From: Chlorops oryzae | Taxonomy: Eukaryota > Arthropoda > Insecta > Diptera > Chloropidae | Direction: 5' to 3' | DNA: 64,000 nucleotides | Assembly (NCBI GenBank): GCA_020466095.1 | Contig: CM035809.1 | Span: 9,019,307 to 9,083,306 of the forward strand | In this document: positions 20,859 through 35,100 of the stretch, in pieces | How positions within the stretch are numbered: the first letter of the stretch is position 1 | Layout of the letters: every line of letters starts with the position of its first letter | Position numbers and translations under genes: made by a program | Notes under the pieces: generated by a model | What the model was told of the DNA's origin: nothing | Database searches by the model: none | Seen by the model: the letters and a program-made list of their open reading frames with translations, nothing else

Positions 20859-22753
20859 GGAGAAAGTGCAGCAGTTTTAAAAAAAAGGGCAGTATATTTG
20901 AATTTTGCGCAGTAAAAATAAAAATCATTACAAATATTTTTTTTTATAACAAAAATATATTTTATTCTTTTCAAATAAAAAGAAAAACTAAAGAAAAAGT
21001 ACATTTCATGTAAATATTTCTCCATATTGCGCGTCTTCCATTGTGAAGCGAAGATTTTTGGCAAAGTTTATTTTCTGTTATATCAGCTGTCAAACTGTTA
21101 ATATCGCGAATATAAACTTCAATGGAAAATCCAAGATGTTAAACAAGGAGAACAATAGTATCATTGTTACAAATAGAATTGCGGTGTTGATAATGTATAG
21201 CCAAAATAGGTATTTTTTTGATAGTTATCGTTAGGAGTTTGGTTTGACAAAAAAAAATCGAGTGACACCAGGGACGAAAATCGCAGTAGATTTTAAGCTT
21301 TTCGCAGTGTCGCAGTAGATGTCAAAAATTTCAAAAAAAACGCAGTAGATCTACTGCAATTGCAGTAAAGTTCCAACACTGCCTCAAAACGCTCAACTTT
21401 TCGATAACGATATGTTATCGTTTTGTACTGAAAATGAGAATTGACGGTCAACTATTGACTAATGTAAAAGGCCTCCATCGCTATCGCTATTTCTCCGGCT
21501 ATCGATTGTTTTGGCTCCTAATTCAAAAGTTCGGTAATGAATTTCAAAGCTACGGTTACAAATTCAAATTTCTTGCAGCGATCAAACGAATTGTTCGTAT
21601 TTAGAATAGGGTGAAAGTCGCTCAAGAATGCGGATTGCCAGTACGGCTGCCCCGGGCGCCAAATCATATTTTAAGTTTTATAAAGGTCTTTTTATTTAGG
21701 GCGGGTGGTGGTGCGGCATTTCCTCAATTATGCCCCCATTGTTCCCCGGTCACCGAAATTTGTTGCTACGCCACTGTGCTCCCGTAATCTAAATACGGAG
21801 ATTTTGTTAACCACTTTATTTGAGACAAATCGCCCCATAAAATTTTGCGTTGGCAATGTGTTTTATTTAAGGATTCTCTTGTTCCCTCTGTATCTAATAT
21901 TAATGCAATTTGTACATTAAATAATACAATACAAACAGCTTTGCACCAAGTAGTAAGTGACAACTCGTACAGAGAATATGCAAAATGGACGAAATAATTC
22001 CCATATGAAATTACAGTATCAAAAAGCCGTAATTCGAAAATATTAAAAAAGTATGTGCGGCCCGAAAACTAATATCTGATTGCAGATATTCCTCTTCTTC
22101 GTATTATCATTTTTATAATACATATTTGGGTATAAACATCAGACAACTACAACAAAAAGCACATTGACCTAAAGGCTTTAATTATTTTATTTTATGATGA
22201 CATTCTCGCAGGCATTGACTTCAAAAATAAAAACAAATCCTTTTTTGTTTTCGCCGCTAAGATGTCAATAACCCTTCGTAAAATGCTACCGAAAAGGACA
22301 TTAAAATTCAGTGCAGTCATTATTCAATGTTGATTAACTTTTATTTGTTACAAATGCGCGAAGCCAATGAATGATGATTCCAAAAATTTTATAAGATCAC
22401 GCACCGAGAACTCTTGTTCTCGAACCACGATCATTGCTTTTACCAAAAGTGCACTTAAAACACTTAGAGGGAAACCGCAAAAAAAAAGAACAAAAAAAAA
22501 AAAAAAAGAAGAAAATGCTAGCCTCACAGAGAGTAGCAGCAAAATCAACCAAAATAACATATGCTCTTTGTTGTTTGCGAATGTAAAATCAAAAAGCACT
22601 CAATTCAACATGTTGCTATCCTCTTTCGGTAATCGTTCTTTTCATTGTTATTGCTGCTTTTTCTGCTGCTGCTGCTGCTAGTGCTGGCTTCAAGTCTCAC
22701 TTGGCCGAAACGAAATTCGCGAATAAAACCGTTTGTTGCAGCTAAGCTCGAGC
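20859..22753. other. Intergenic; no gene seen
   Basis: Just before the truncated MITE, at about 20575-20690, GCATGCGAT/ATCGCATGC motifs form several small palindromes. GCAGTAGAT repeats occur at about 21280-21370. The rest is AT-rich without a supported gene. Confidence 0.4.
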
Positions 22754-22759
22754 TCAGTT
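22754..22759 (+). promoter_or_regulatory. Candidate initiator (TCAGTT) for the neprilysin gene
   Basis: TCAGTT matches the insect Inr consensus and lies about 440 bp before the ATG, at the start of a GC-richer leader (22680-22930). No TATA box and no good DPE are seen, so this is a guess at the start site. Confidence 0.3.
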
Positions 22760-23196
22760 TTTAGTCGTTAGTCGGTGCGTTTGGGACTTTTCTTTAAGCA
22801 CGGTGTATGCTGCGCTGTGTTTCGTTCCTTCCGTTCCATTCCGTAACGTTTCGTTCCGTTTTGTATATGTGTTTTGACTTTTGTCAATAAATAACGGCCG
22901 AAGTGTTCGGTTGTGCGCCGCGCAAGTTGCTCGCTTTCTTTAAAACAAAAAATATTTAACAAAAAAAAAAAAATAATAGTAACTAAAAAAATGTTTTAAT
23001 CATAACAATTTTAACGAACGGAAAAATTAACGTATTTCAAAATAATAAATTAAAATTTTAATTCCATAAATAAGAGGAGAAGGCACAAAAATAAAAAAAA
23101 AAAAAAACGGACAACAAAAGCGACTAAAACTCTCTCACAAAAGGAAAATTTAACACTTTTATCGTTCACAACTACAACTAAAGGTGTTAAATAATT
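22760..23196 (+). other. Presumed 5' UTR of the neprilysin gene
   Basis: A leader rich in CGTTCCGTT-like repeats, then A-tracts, runs directly into the ATG at 23197. The exon ends with AA|GTAAGT 17 bases after the A of ATG. Confidence 0.5.
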
Positions 23197-26100
23197 ATGC
23201 AGACAGTTATCAAGTAAGTTATTGTAATTTATTTCTACATTTGGTAAAATAAAAAATTTACAACGGTAAAATTGCTAGGAGTTCCGCGCTATTCCGATGA
23301 AACAGTAAAACACGAAGAAAGAAAGAAAAGAAGAGAAAGTAAAATTTTTACATTTTATTGTGTATTTTATTTATTATAAAAATTTTTTTCTTTCGTTAGA
23401 ATAAATTAGGGGAATAATTTCGGAGCAAGTTTTTACAGAAATGCCATTTAGTATCAACCTATTCTTAATTTAAATAAAAATTTTTATTTTCTTAATTTAC
23501 ACGATTTTAAGAAACGGTACTTTTTCATATACTATTTTAAATTATATGAAAAAAAAAATTACTCCGAGTCGGAAACAATGTCATTTGAACATACATACAT
23601 TATAAAATTTCACATCTTTGTAGAGAAATGCTGCACGGCCCAAGTTGTCATTAAAGTTGCAGCATGTTGCTGAAACATACTTATACTGCACGAATACTAG
23701 AGATCGTGTTCCTAGACTATTTAGAATATTATTAGGAACGGTTTTTGGGACTTTTCTTCAGCCAATAAGATTTCCTTTAATCGATGATTTAATCGTTCTT
23801 TTTTTGGGGTTCAAATTATAACGGAAGCGCCACAGAGAGGGCTACATATGCCAGGGTAGTTGTACTTAATGATGTACATCTTCTTATCCGTCACTATTAG
23901 CTTTGAGAGATATCCACAATCGTTCTGGGTATCCTTTTGATCCTTAAAGCATGATCCTTTTTGGTGTCCCTTTCGATCTTAAAATTCACCCCGACTGTTT
24001 GAGAGTCTCTCCGAGACTTTTATTCTTCGTTCAATTATATACTGATTTAATAATCAATTTAATAATAATAATAATTATTATTACAAGGGCCAAAATAACC
24101 GCTTTTTTGCCAAACATGAGTGCCTTTAACCCTTTACTGTCTGATTTTTATTTCGTTGCCTACCTATGTATGTATGTGTCCGTTTTTTGTCTGTCAGAAA
24201 ACATATAGGGTTCGCTTGCGGTAAAGGGTTAAATAATTTTTTCGTGATGTTCTGAAATCGTGATGATGTCTTGCTTTAAATCCTTCTAAGAATTTTTACT
24301 TCGCAAAACAATTGTCCTTAACCCTCTACTGCATGATATATTAAATAAGCAGAAATACGTTCTTTCATGTTAAACGGTTCTATTAACCCTTTTATGCATG
24401 AAATATTATATTATTGGAAAACAATTTTTTTTTCGAAGTAAATGGTTTTGTTAACCCTTCACTCCATGATACACCAAAAAAGCGGCAACAATTTTTTTTC
24501 ACTAATTTCTTTTATTAAGGCTTAAAAAGTCGGCCTCTATGCCGTAGTTGGGTGAGATTCTAATTTACGATGCGAGAGGCTGTGGGTTCAAGTCCCAGCT
24601 CAGGTCGTGGATGTTTGTGTAATTTTTCTGTTTCTGGTTTTCTTTGTTTGCCCATTATTTGTATCAGAATGGGCCCATGAGAGGCCTAAGTTTACCGCCC
24701 TTAATGATTGCAGGCACAATAAGCTAACCTAACCGTATATGGGTATATTCGTATACAATAGAGGGTTAAGTTACCCTTGCAATAAGAGAATTTTCGGTAA
24801 ACCAATCCTTCACCATTTCCTGAATTGGCTTAGGGATATATCGATAAGAAATTTTCGATTGACTAGCAGCATAGAATAAAAAGTTAGTTACTTCTTATTC
24901 TATGCAAGCAGTTAATAATTACAGTGTACTCTCTCTTAAGGGGTCATCTACGGGATCGAAAAATATGTCTGCTTAACAGAGGTGTCCTCTTTTAAGAGGA
25001 AACTATTTGAGAAGCAGGAGTTCTAGAGTACTCCCCAGAGTGTCCGCTTATGACGAGTGTCCACAAGGAGAGAGTAAACTGTAAATTCGAAAAGCTGTAA
25101 TAAGGACTCGTATTATTGTTTTGGACATGTACCTATTTTAAAATTATTTATTTTTTTATTATTTTAATATTTATTAAAGTATTATTTTATTTTATCTTTT
25201 CACTTTTTTTATTTATACCAATTAATATGGAGGCAATTAAAATATTGTTATTTTCTATAAACCTTACATAAATCGTAGTTCTTAGACGATTTATTTCTCA
25301 GAGTTTTGAAATTAAAAAAAAAAAAGAAATAGCGAAAGAATCCGACAGCGACAATTGATGACATCAATAAGTCACGAGAGAAAGATTTATGTAAAAAAAT
25401 TTAACGATCACTAAAATAAATACTTAATTATGGGCATCGGTAAAGAATAGATTCCTGTGTAATATTTAATTGTCTTTCGTGCTCATTTTTTTTACCTTTT
25501 CAAATTGTCAAATTGTTTAAATCGCGAGCTAACAATAAATAAATAGTTGGCACAATTTTAATTGGAAAAAATTTTGTTTTTGGTCTTGCATTACAGTAGT
25601 TTCGCTATACAGTAGTTTCGCTATATAAGAAAGTCGATTTAGCCAAGAAATTTCATTCTTATATCCGGTTTTTTCTAACATAAGAACCCGTTTATAAGAA
25701 AATTCTTTCTTAAAAAAAAAAACCGTTTATAAGAAAATTTTTTCTTATATAAACTAGCGATATTTGAAAATAAGGGGTGTTAAATTTTTGATAAAAACCA
25801 AGTTTCTTATATTAAAATTTTTTCAATACAAAAAGAGTTTTTGGTTTTGGTAAACAGTTTCTTAAAGGCGGGTTTTTCATATATACGAGTTTCTTATATA
25901 GCGAAACTACTGTACATTTTTATGAACGCACTTAAGGGGACCTTATACACTGGTACTATGAATTTTTTTAGAATTTAAAATTAATTTTTTTTTTTTTATA
26001 TATTTCGGAAGAATAGACTTTTAAGAATATGCTGGCAAAGTTTCGTGAAGATATTGACAATATTTGTTTTGCTAAAGCCTTTTTAGAAGGTGGAGACAGC

Positions 26101-29100
26101 AGGCAGCGCGCTTGATCAAAGCAACTTTGAACGCGTTTATCTCAAAACTACTTTTTTTGACCTGGTGTGAATGAAAACAAAAAAACCATCGAACCGATTT
26201 GTCTGGAATTTTTATATATTATTCATAACATCAATGGCTATGGCCCGAACTAGAATCGAATTTTTATTTCAAGAACTTCATATTTTTTCATCAAAAAAAT
26301 GGTCAAAAAAAAGGGGAGTTTTTGATGGTTGAAATAAAAAATTGCGCCATTTTGTCAATTTAAAAAATTTTTTTTTATTCTAGTTCCTGCCATAGCCGCA
26401 TTCATTCTGATTAATAACATATTATGGTTTTTTTTTCGATTACCAGAACTGCCAAAATCTTTCACACCAAGGAGGTACTTTCTCAAAGAGGGTCCACTTC
26501 AACGCCATTTTTAAAATACAAAAAAAAAAAAAAATTACAACAACATTTTTTATTTTTTGTCAATAAAGAATATAATAAGCCTGCATACTTAGAAAATCGT
26601 TTTTTATTTGGCTTAATACCAAAAAAAAATCATGAAAATACCCTAAATTTTCGTGCTCTAGACCAGAAAGTCCCCTTAAGGTTGGCTTATAATTTCTTAT
26701 GTTTTATTTTATATAAAAGGTGTTGTTATAAGATTGGTAAAGACGGTCATGATAAATAGAAAATGTTGGGTGTCTAAAATGTAACCTTGAGAAGTTATGC
26801 CTGGTTTCCAATAGTTCAGGAATCCTGCGCATCTTGTTAAGGCATGCTTTCCTTTTTAATCCCTTATTTCGGGTGAAATTCCTTTAAAACACAATTCCCT
26901 TAGCACACATGTCATACTTTGCTTGCCATTTCACCTCAGGCGAAATTGGATTTTAAGGGGGTCTTCTCATTGATAGCCCGTTTTTTGGACCCTTTTTAAA
27001 AAAATTCTTATTTGAAAACGCAAAGAATAATTGAAAATTTTTTTTATTTATTGTATTACAAATGGTTCAAAGTAAATAAAAAAAATTTTTTTGCCTCGAT
27101 ACGTGGGCTTTTCAAAAAGTAATGAGACTTCAAAGTTGGTGGTGAAAAAAAAGGTGCTGTCACGGCGGCCACGATTCCGGGTCTCCGGAGCGTCCGAAAT
27201 GGAAAAAAAAAACGGGGTTATAATCAGTATAGATGTAATTCTCGGGTGAACCTCAAGCTTAATTTTGTGATTTTTTTTGACAAAATGGCGGCCATTCAAA
27301 AAAAAAATTTCAATTTCGGGCTTTTTTTTTGTAGTTTAGTGTAAAAAAAAAAATAGTAAAAAATTTTTTAAAATTATGGTCGAGGTTCACCCGAGAATGG
27401 TGACAATTCTGCGTCGATTCCACTTTGTTTCATGAAAATCGGTTCAGTTGAACTGGAGATATCATGGCCGCCAGTTCGAAAAACGTGGTTTCGAGATAAA
27501 CGCGTTTAAAGTTTGAAGCAACGCAAAAATTACTCGTTTTAGCGCAGATCTTGCTCGACAAAGAAGGCTATATCCTCTAAACTATTTTGAATTTCAAAAA
27601 ATCCTTTTAGGGGCATATTCACAACTACCCAAGCTATAAATAAATGCAAAAACAAAAAGTCGAAAAAAAAGTTGCTCAATGAGAAGACCCCCTTAAAACG
27701 TAAATTAAATTTTTTTTAAATTCAACTTAAGCTCGGCAAAAAACGGAAGATATGACGCCAGTTGGAATGTCCAGAGAAAGAGTGCTTTGAAAGTGCTTAT
27801 ATTTTTCACAGTGGTATATTGAAGAATTATAAGACATTAACACAAGAAAATTTGGGGGGCTACAGGAAGCTTAGAGAAAAATCATGGCGTCCGATATGGA
27901 TGAAAATTTATATATAGAATAAGTGAAAAATTCTTAGAATTCTAGCAAAAATTTTTTTCCAAAAAACTGGTCCTTTTTGGACCAGTTTGGGACTAGACCA
28001 AAACTAGACTAGTTGTAATCCGTTTCTTGAAAAAATTTTGACGCCAAAATTCTTAGAATTTTTCCACTGTATGACGCTCGTGAAAACATTTTATTATTAA
28101 AACATTATACCCTGCATATTTTCATTAATTTTTTTAGCAAGAACGAAATTATTTCACACGGTCACAATCATTATCGACCGTTATTAATTTTCACCTAGGG
28201 ATAATTCTATAATTTTTTTGGTGTAATTTCTTTGTAATCGATTCTAGTACCTATCTGTTTTAAAAATTAGTTAAAATGTCAAAAAAAGTTAAGTTTTATT
28301 ACACTGCACGTCAAAAAAATAATTGAAGAAAGTAAATCATCTTGACACTTTTATGCAGCTTTTACAGAATTTTCTACGGTAGCCGTGTTTGCCTTCAACT
28401 GACAGACAGATGTTTCTGTCAAGTTTAAAACGGCATTCGAAATTCGATGACAACTCAATAGTTCAATAGCCCCACCTCCAAAACAGACAATACCCAATTC
28501 CAGCCACGTCTCTCTAACGTGCCGACAATTTACCTATATATGTATATATTTTTTTTTAATTTTCGGTAAATTTTTGTGTTCCTTGTATTGTTTTCACTTA
28601 GCCGTCTTTTCGAATAACTCTTGACCGATATTTCAATTTAGTTTTTTTTTTGTTTTGTCTTGGTCTCAAAAGCCCATTGCAAAGCCGTAAAAGGCAAAGT
28701 GGCCAGGAAGTGGGACAAAGCCACACAGACCGCACTCAAAATTTTGCGTGTTCACACCTTGAAGTACAAACGCACATCGATGTACTTATGTACATATATA
28801 TTTGTATATAAATATATGTAGTATGTAGTGTTCTGAAAAGGTAGAAAGCGGCGGTAGAGAAATCAATCTTCAATGACTCTGACAATGAGAAGTTTTTTCT
28901 AATAGTTTTATTTATTTTTTCTTTAAATTTGTTTTTTAAACAATAAATTTTAATTGTTGTTAATTTTTTCAAATTTTCCATGGTTTTTGTTTTTGCTTCG
29001 TTTCTTTTTCTTTTTCATTTTGATCTAATCAGATTCAAAACCTCATCCGAGTGCCATTTTTTAGTCAAGGTGTTTCCGAGCGATTTCAGGTTTTTTGTTT

Positions 29101-32100
29101 TTTATTTATTTTTTTTTTTTGAAACTCATCATCGACAACCGAAGCTCTGACCAGCTGAGCCAAGCTGCGCTGAGCTCCGTTTGACAACCTATGCGCGTCA
29201 CTGAACTAGCAACTAGCACCCCTCCGGCCGCGCCCACAACGCATTGCGTTTTACAGTAGTTTCGCTATATAAGAAGCTCGTATATAAGAAAAACCCGCTT
29301 TTAAGAAAGGAATCTCAGGGCACCAAGTCCATTAGGGTATTAAGAAAACCGCTAGAACTTTACATGCTATGAAAATTTTTTTAGAACTTGTTTTCTAAAA
29401 TTTAGCTATTTATATAAGCTATAATCTTTGTTAAAAAATGACGTATAGAATCGCTTTAATGAATCAGTTTTTTCATATGTTGTATGAAATACATTTCTAT
29501 TGTTCTCTAATAGCTTCAAAAATTCGATACAAAAATTTATTAAAGTCAATAACATATGAAATTTCCTACAACTTTTGCATCACATGCCTAATGTCTGAAT
29601 TCCAATTATTTTCGGACAGAACGATTTATCAGCAATGCGTCCACAACAACGCAATTGATCTTGGCTTTCATATCATGCATGCGTTTAAGCCTCAATGAAA
29701 ACCTGACGCCATTTAGAATAGGAATCTTAGGGCACCAAAAGACATTATATATAACTGTTCCAAAATTTTTTAGACGTAATTGCGAAATCAGCCTTTAAGA
29801 AACTGTTTACCAAAACCAAAAACTCTTTTTGTTGGAAAAAATTTTATGTAAGAACTTGGATTTTCTCAAAAATTTAACAGCCCCTATTTTCAAATATCGC
29901 TAGTTTATATAAGAAAAAATTTCTTATAAACGGTTTTTTTTTAAAGAAAGAATTTTCTTATAAACGGGTTCTTATGTAAGAAAAAACCGGATATAAGAAT
30001 GACATTTCTTGGCAAAATCGACTTTCTTATATGGCGAAACTACTGTACTACGATTGAAACTTGTTTCTCTTGATTTTTTTTACCTAGCGTAATTTTTTTT
30101 TTTACTAAAATCGCCTTAAACCAGTCCGAGTTCGAGTTAGTTTGACTGCACCGTTAGTTGCATAGCTGACTGAGCTGCTTCGACGAGTTAGTTCCAGGCA
30201 TCCTGGCCAAACGAGAAACTCTGGCTTGCAAAATCGTAGTTTGAGGTTTTTTTTTTTTGAAATTGAGCAAAGTGGTCAGGAAGTTGCTGCTCAGGCGAGA
30301 TTGTAAATCGCAATCCCATTGAAAATTGCTCAATCACTTTTTGCTCTCTCATCATATTGCTCTAACGATGCGCATCCGTCGCAGAAGTGCACATTAAATT
30401 CCTAAAGATGGAACATGTCATTCATCGCGGAAGCAACGTGGAGACAATACTTAAATACGATTAAAATTCTTTTCCGACAGGCTATGATTTTTTTTTTAAA
30501 TTTCAATTATTTTTTCTAATGACAGGTTCTCTCTACTGCGGGAGCGTTGCACGCAATCAGCATTAAAATGGGCCGGCCATCAAGTGTCAAAACCGGCCTG
30601 TGAAGGGGTCTAAAATCAATAAGTTTTTTATTATTAGTGCCATAGGAACATTTCTTACACTTACATATGTATGTCCGGTTTCCAATAATGCGCATCAATT
30701 TCTGCAAATATTCAACACATCCAAGCATACTGGTTCCAAGTTTCAATCAACTGCGCTTTTGATTGTAATTGGTTCCATAGATTTGTATGTGGTATATGTT
30801 TGCAGGAATTCCCTCACTATTGGAAACCAGGCATCATATTTGAAAAGCACGAAGGCGCCCTTTTACACGTATGTTACATCGTCAACATCGTTCAACAAAT
30901 CGGCGTTTGTAGGAGAGAGGAGAGTGGGGATTCCTCTCCCGGATAGCATATCGATACTATCGATGGTTTTAAACTATCAAAAACATCGAGGGTTTTTAGA
31001 AAACTATCGATAGTTTTGATTCATTGACATTAAGTTTAGCTTTGGAAAGTTTGGTGCTGGCGGTGACAGAGATGGCCTTTTTTGAAATGGACAAATCCCA
31101 AAACATTACCATATTTAGATTAGGACGACAGTCGATTGAAAATGCAACTTTCGATTATCAAAATAATCGATTACCGAAACGATCGATTACCAAAAATATT
31201 GATAAAATAATTATCGATTACAAAAATTCGATCCTAAAAGTTATCGATTACCCAAATTATCGATTCAGAAAATCATCGATTATAAGAAATGATCGATTCT
31301 CAATTTATCGAGTGTCAAAATTATCGATTACCCAAATTATTTATTATCCAAAACTATCGATTAGTAGAATTATCGATTCCCAAAATTATCGATTATAGAA
31401 TATAAATTAGATGCCATTTCCATGTTAAGACATTTCGATAATGAAGACAAATTTCCGTTGGCTAGGGACGCAGAGGGAAGAGAGAAAAACGCTCCCATAC
31501 CACATCCCCGTGCGTTCCTAGTCCACAAAAAGTGTGTTTCGTTATCGAAGTGTCTTAACGTGTAAATAGCGTATTAACAAAGTTAACGAAACAATCGATT
31601 ATCGATTGCCGAAATTGTCGATAGCTTTTACGTCGTGAAAAATCTCTAGAAATTCTGCGAGTCTTATGTGTCCCATTTTACAAACCAAATGAGAATTATA
31701 GACGTCATGCTAAGCTGAGTAGATTATGGTTACCTACAAGGTATGGAAAATTGAGTAAGAAAGGCTTTAAAATTCGAGCTATAAATTGAGGAAGGATACT
31801 TTTGCACAATATTTTATTAAATTTAAAGTTTTTATTTGTTCAACAACTCAAACATGCTCGATTTAAACCACTTGCAATTTGCGATCCAAATTAGATTAAA
31901 TTTTAAAATATATCTTCCTATAGTAGGTACTATCGATACTATCGAATTTTGACTTTTCAATTCAAAGCTCATCTCAAAGTGCCATAAAAGAATTATCTAT
32001 AATTTAAACGATTTTCTTTTTAATTTTCATTTCCGTGGATTGTTTTTTTTTTGAGATTTCGTCAATTTAATTTTGTTTCTCTTTTTATTTTGATTCGTTT

Positions 32101-35100
32101 CTCTTTCGCTGAAATGCCACTTTCTTTTATTTAATCGAAGGTTTATCTTAAAGCTCTTTGCAATAAAAAAGGTCAGCACGTTTCAGATTTGTTTGCATAC
32201 AATTCACACGTTTTTTCGTATGTTTTGAGAATTTTCTTCAAAGAAAGAAGAGGAAAAAAACTAAAAAAATTAATGATTTTTTTTTTTTTTTTTGAAAATT
32301 TATTTGACGTTTTGTTCTGCCTTTAGTATTAAGCCCGGACTTCAATGTTGCCGATCATAGAAACAGAAGTTCTTCTAATATTGACGTCGGTCATTAAAAT
32401 TACGGTTCATTGTAGCAAAAATTAGGTAAAAGAAAACTAAAAACCTAAAAAAAATTCCTCGTTTTTATAGTCTACATGGGACAATCGTCGAATATATTAA
32501 AGCAAAATGGCGGCACTGTTCCCAGCTATGGCAAATCTTCTCTAAATTAAAGGAAACTTTCGGTCTTGCGCTGAGATTTGAGAGTGAAAATTATGAAGGT
32601 ATATTTTAAGGGAACATCTTAATGTTTTAAGGAAATTCGAAAGTCATATTCGGACCTTATTTTGAGACATTCAGGAGATATGTATATCGCCTAAAAACAC
32701 GAGCAACAAAGCTTGAAAGATTTCCCTGGCGTAGACGCGTCGGGAAAAATTTGGCGGTTTTCATGCTTTTGGGATCCTCGACACAAAGGACTGAGCAAAA
32801 AAGTGAACAATTTTGTAGCTTAGAAGCACCTCAATAATTAGGGTCTCTATCCAGAACCCATGACCTAAGGGTGACACACCCCGATCCTGGTATTTACGGG
32901 ATCAAAAAATTCAAGATATTTACTCTTTTTTGAGCAAAGGTTTCAAAACTAAGAAATTTATTACTTTTTGAACAACAATTCGTCGAGCTATCAACGGCCC
33001 TTAAGAGTGAATGGGTGGGTACCTTCAAGTCGATAAAAAGAACATTCAAAATTTACAAAAATAAAAAATATTTAAAAAATTAAACACTTACTGTACCTAA
33101 AATACTTTCAAACAAAAAGTTGACCCCCTATAGTGTCACAACTTTTTTTCAATAAGGCTACGATCCTTGCGCTCTCTGAACAAAATGCCTTTTATAACAA
33201 ATTTTCGCTTTTTTCGCTTGAAAACTATTTACTCTTAGGTATAAGAAATAAGGTTAAGAGGGTTAAAGCTGCTTCCAATAATGAAGGGATTGGACTACCA
33301 AAAAAGGAGTAGGTATTCTGAAGTTTCTCGGAATGAGACTAGTCAAAATGTAACATCGAGTTTTTTATACATAAGAATTGACTAGACCTGGAGTAGCAAC
33401 AAGCGGTCTAGAAGAAGTGTAGTAAAAAAAATTAGAACAACTGGTACATATGGGACAATTGACCTCTAATTCAACACAGGAGGCTTACTCGTGCAGCAGT
33501 GGTTATTTATCAATGACAGTTTAATGTTAAAAAAGACAGTTTAAGGCATTTATCATTCAATTAGGACCGTTTTAAGGAAATATGTATTAAGGTCATATCA
33601 TTAACCCATTTGCGTCCGCTGTACTATATAAACGACACCATTTTGAACTTCGATTTGAAGCTCACAGTTACTATTACAGTGAAGTTACTTTATAAAAAGC
33701 CAAACTTTGACTTTTAACCCTTTACTGCATGATCTACATACATATTAAATATGCGGAGAATTTTTTTTCGCAGTAAATGGTTTTATTAAGGCTTCAAAAT
33801 TAATTGTAAATTTATCGTTTTTTATCAACGTTTTTGGTTTTTTTTTTGGGCGCAAATGGGTTAAAGAAATGAAAATAATTTGCATTTATTTATTTATTTA
33901 TCTTTTTTTAAACTTTTCGAAAAATTTCTCTCCACAATACTAATTTAAATTGTATATAATACGAAAACTATTCCATTTGAATTTGCAGTATGCAATAAGA
34001 AAACATATTGTTTGTTTATTCATCGTACATGTCTCACGCAACATACCTACTTTCGATCTTGTCATACCGTTAAAAATGAAATGTAAAATAGCAAAAGACA
34101 CAAAAGAAATTAACATATCAAGTTTTCTCTCTCCTCTCTCTCACTGTCTCTCTCGCCTACAGTGTTGATCAACGAAAAATTTGTGATTGATTCAAATTAA
34201 TTATTCAATAGAAAATCCATTTAACTCCATCGGATTGCATGCATTCGAGCAACATGTGTACAAAAAAGAAATACACACAAGAACAAAGCAACATGTTTTC
34301 GACTCACGAAAAACTGCTAACAACCAAATAAGCCCTGCCAAAGGAGCCCAAAATATTTGGGTCATACATGCATACATACATAGCTAATCTTCCACCCGCC
34401 ATTGTCAAAACTTTGTGATCAACAACAAAACATTCATTGTTCAACATTAAATTATTGTAGGTATATTATATGTTACAATACGAAGTGAACAAAAAACGAA
34501 GTCACAACAATATGGAAAATAAATATAAAAAAATAATTAGTCCCCGGCAAAATACAATATGTACATATGTAGGTACTCACAATATTCATGCAAAAGACAA
34601 ACGCTCTTTCAAGTTTCTCTCGATCGTGCTTTGAGGCTGTTTTAATTTTAATTTATCGCTTCTTTTTTATTTTCCCTTTATTTATTTAACTAGTTTTGGT
34701 AATGTTAATAAAATTACACGAGACAAGTCGAAGCGAGTCAAAGAGATAGAGAGAGAGGGAGGGAGGGAGATTGACCGAGCATATGAGAGACGTAGAGAAA
34801 GGCGATTAGGCGATCAGGCACACACGATTGAACTCAGCGCAGCAAAGTTGTCAAAAGGCAGGTTCAGAGGCAACGGGTTCGACGGGCCTTATTAAGCTCC
34901 AATAACCTTCGTTTTCGAATTCGATTCGAATTCGGTTCGGAGTCAAATATTCAAAGTATTTACTCGATTTCTAATTTGTTTTTTTTTTTTTGTTTTTTTT
35001 TTTTATTGACACGAAATTACAAAATTCTCTCTGCCAGATACGGTTTTTTGGAATTTATTGATTCGGCTTTTATGGCTGATGAAAATTTTGGTAACGTTAA

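Noticed and set aside
31024..31398. 124-codon open frame
   Set aside because: It reads the ATCGATT array of a dispersed repeat, giving a repetitive SI(T/I)DYxN pattern.
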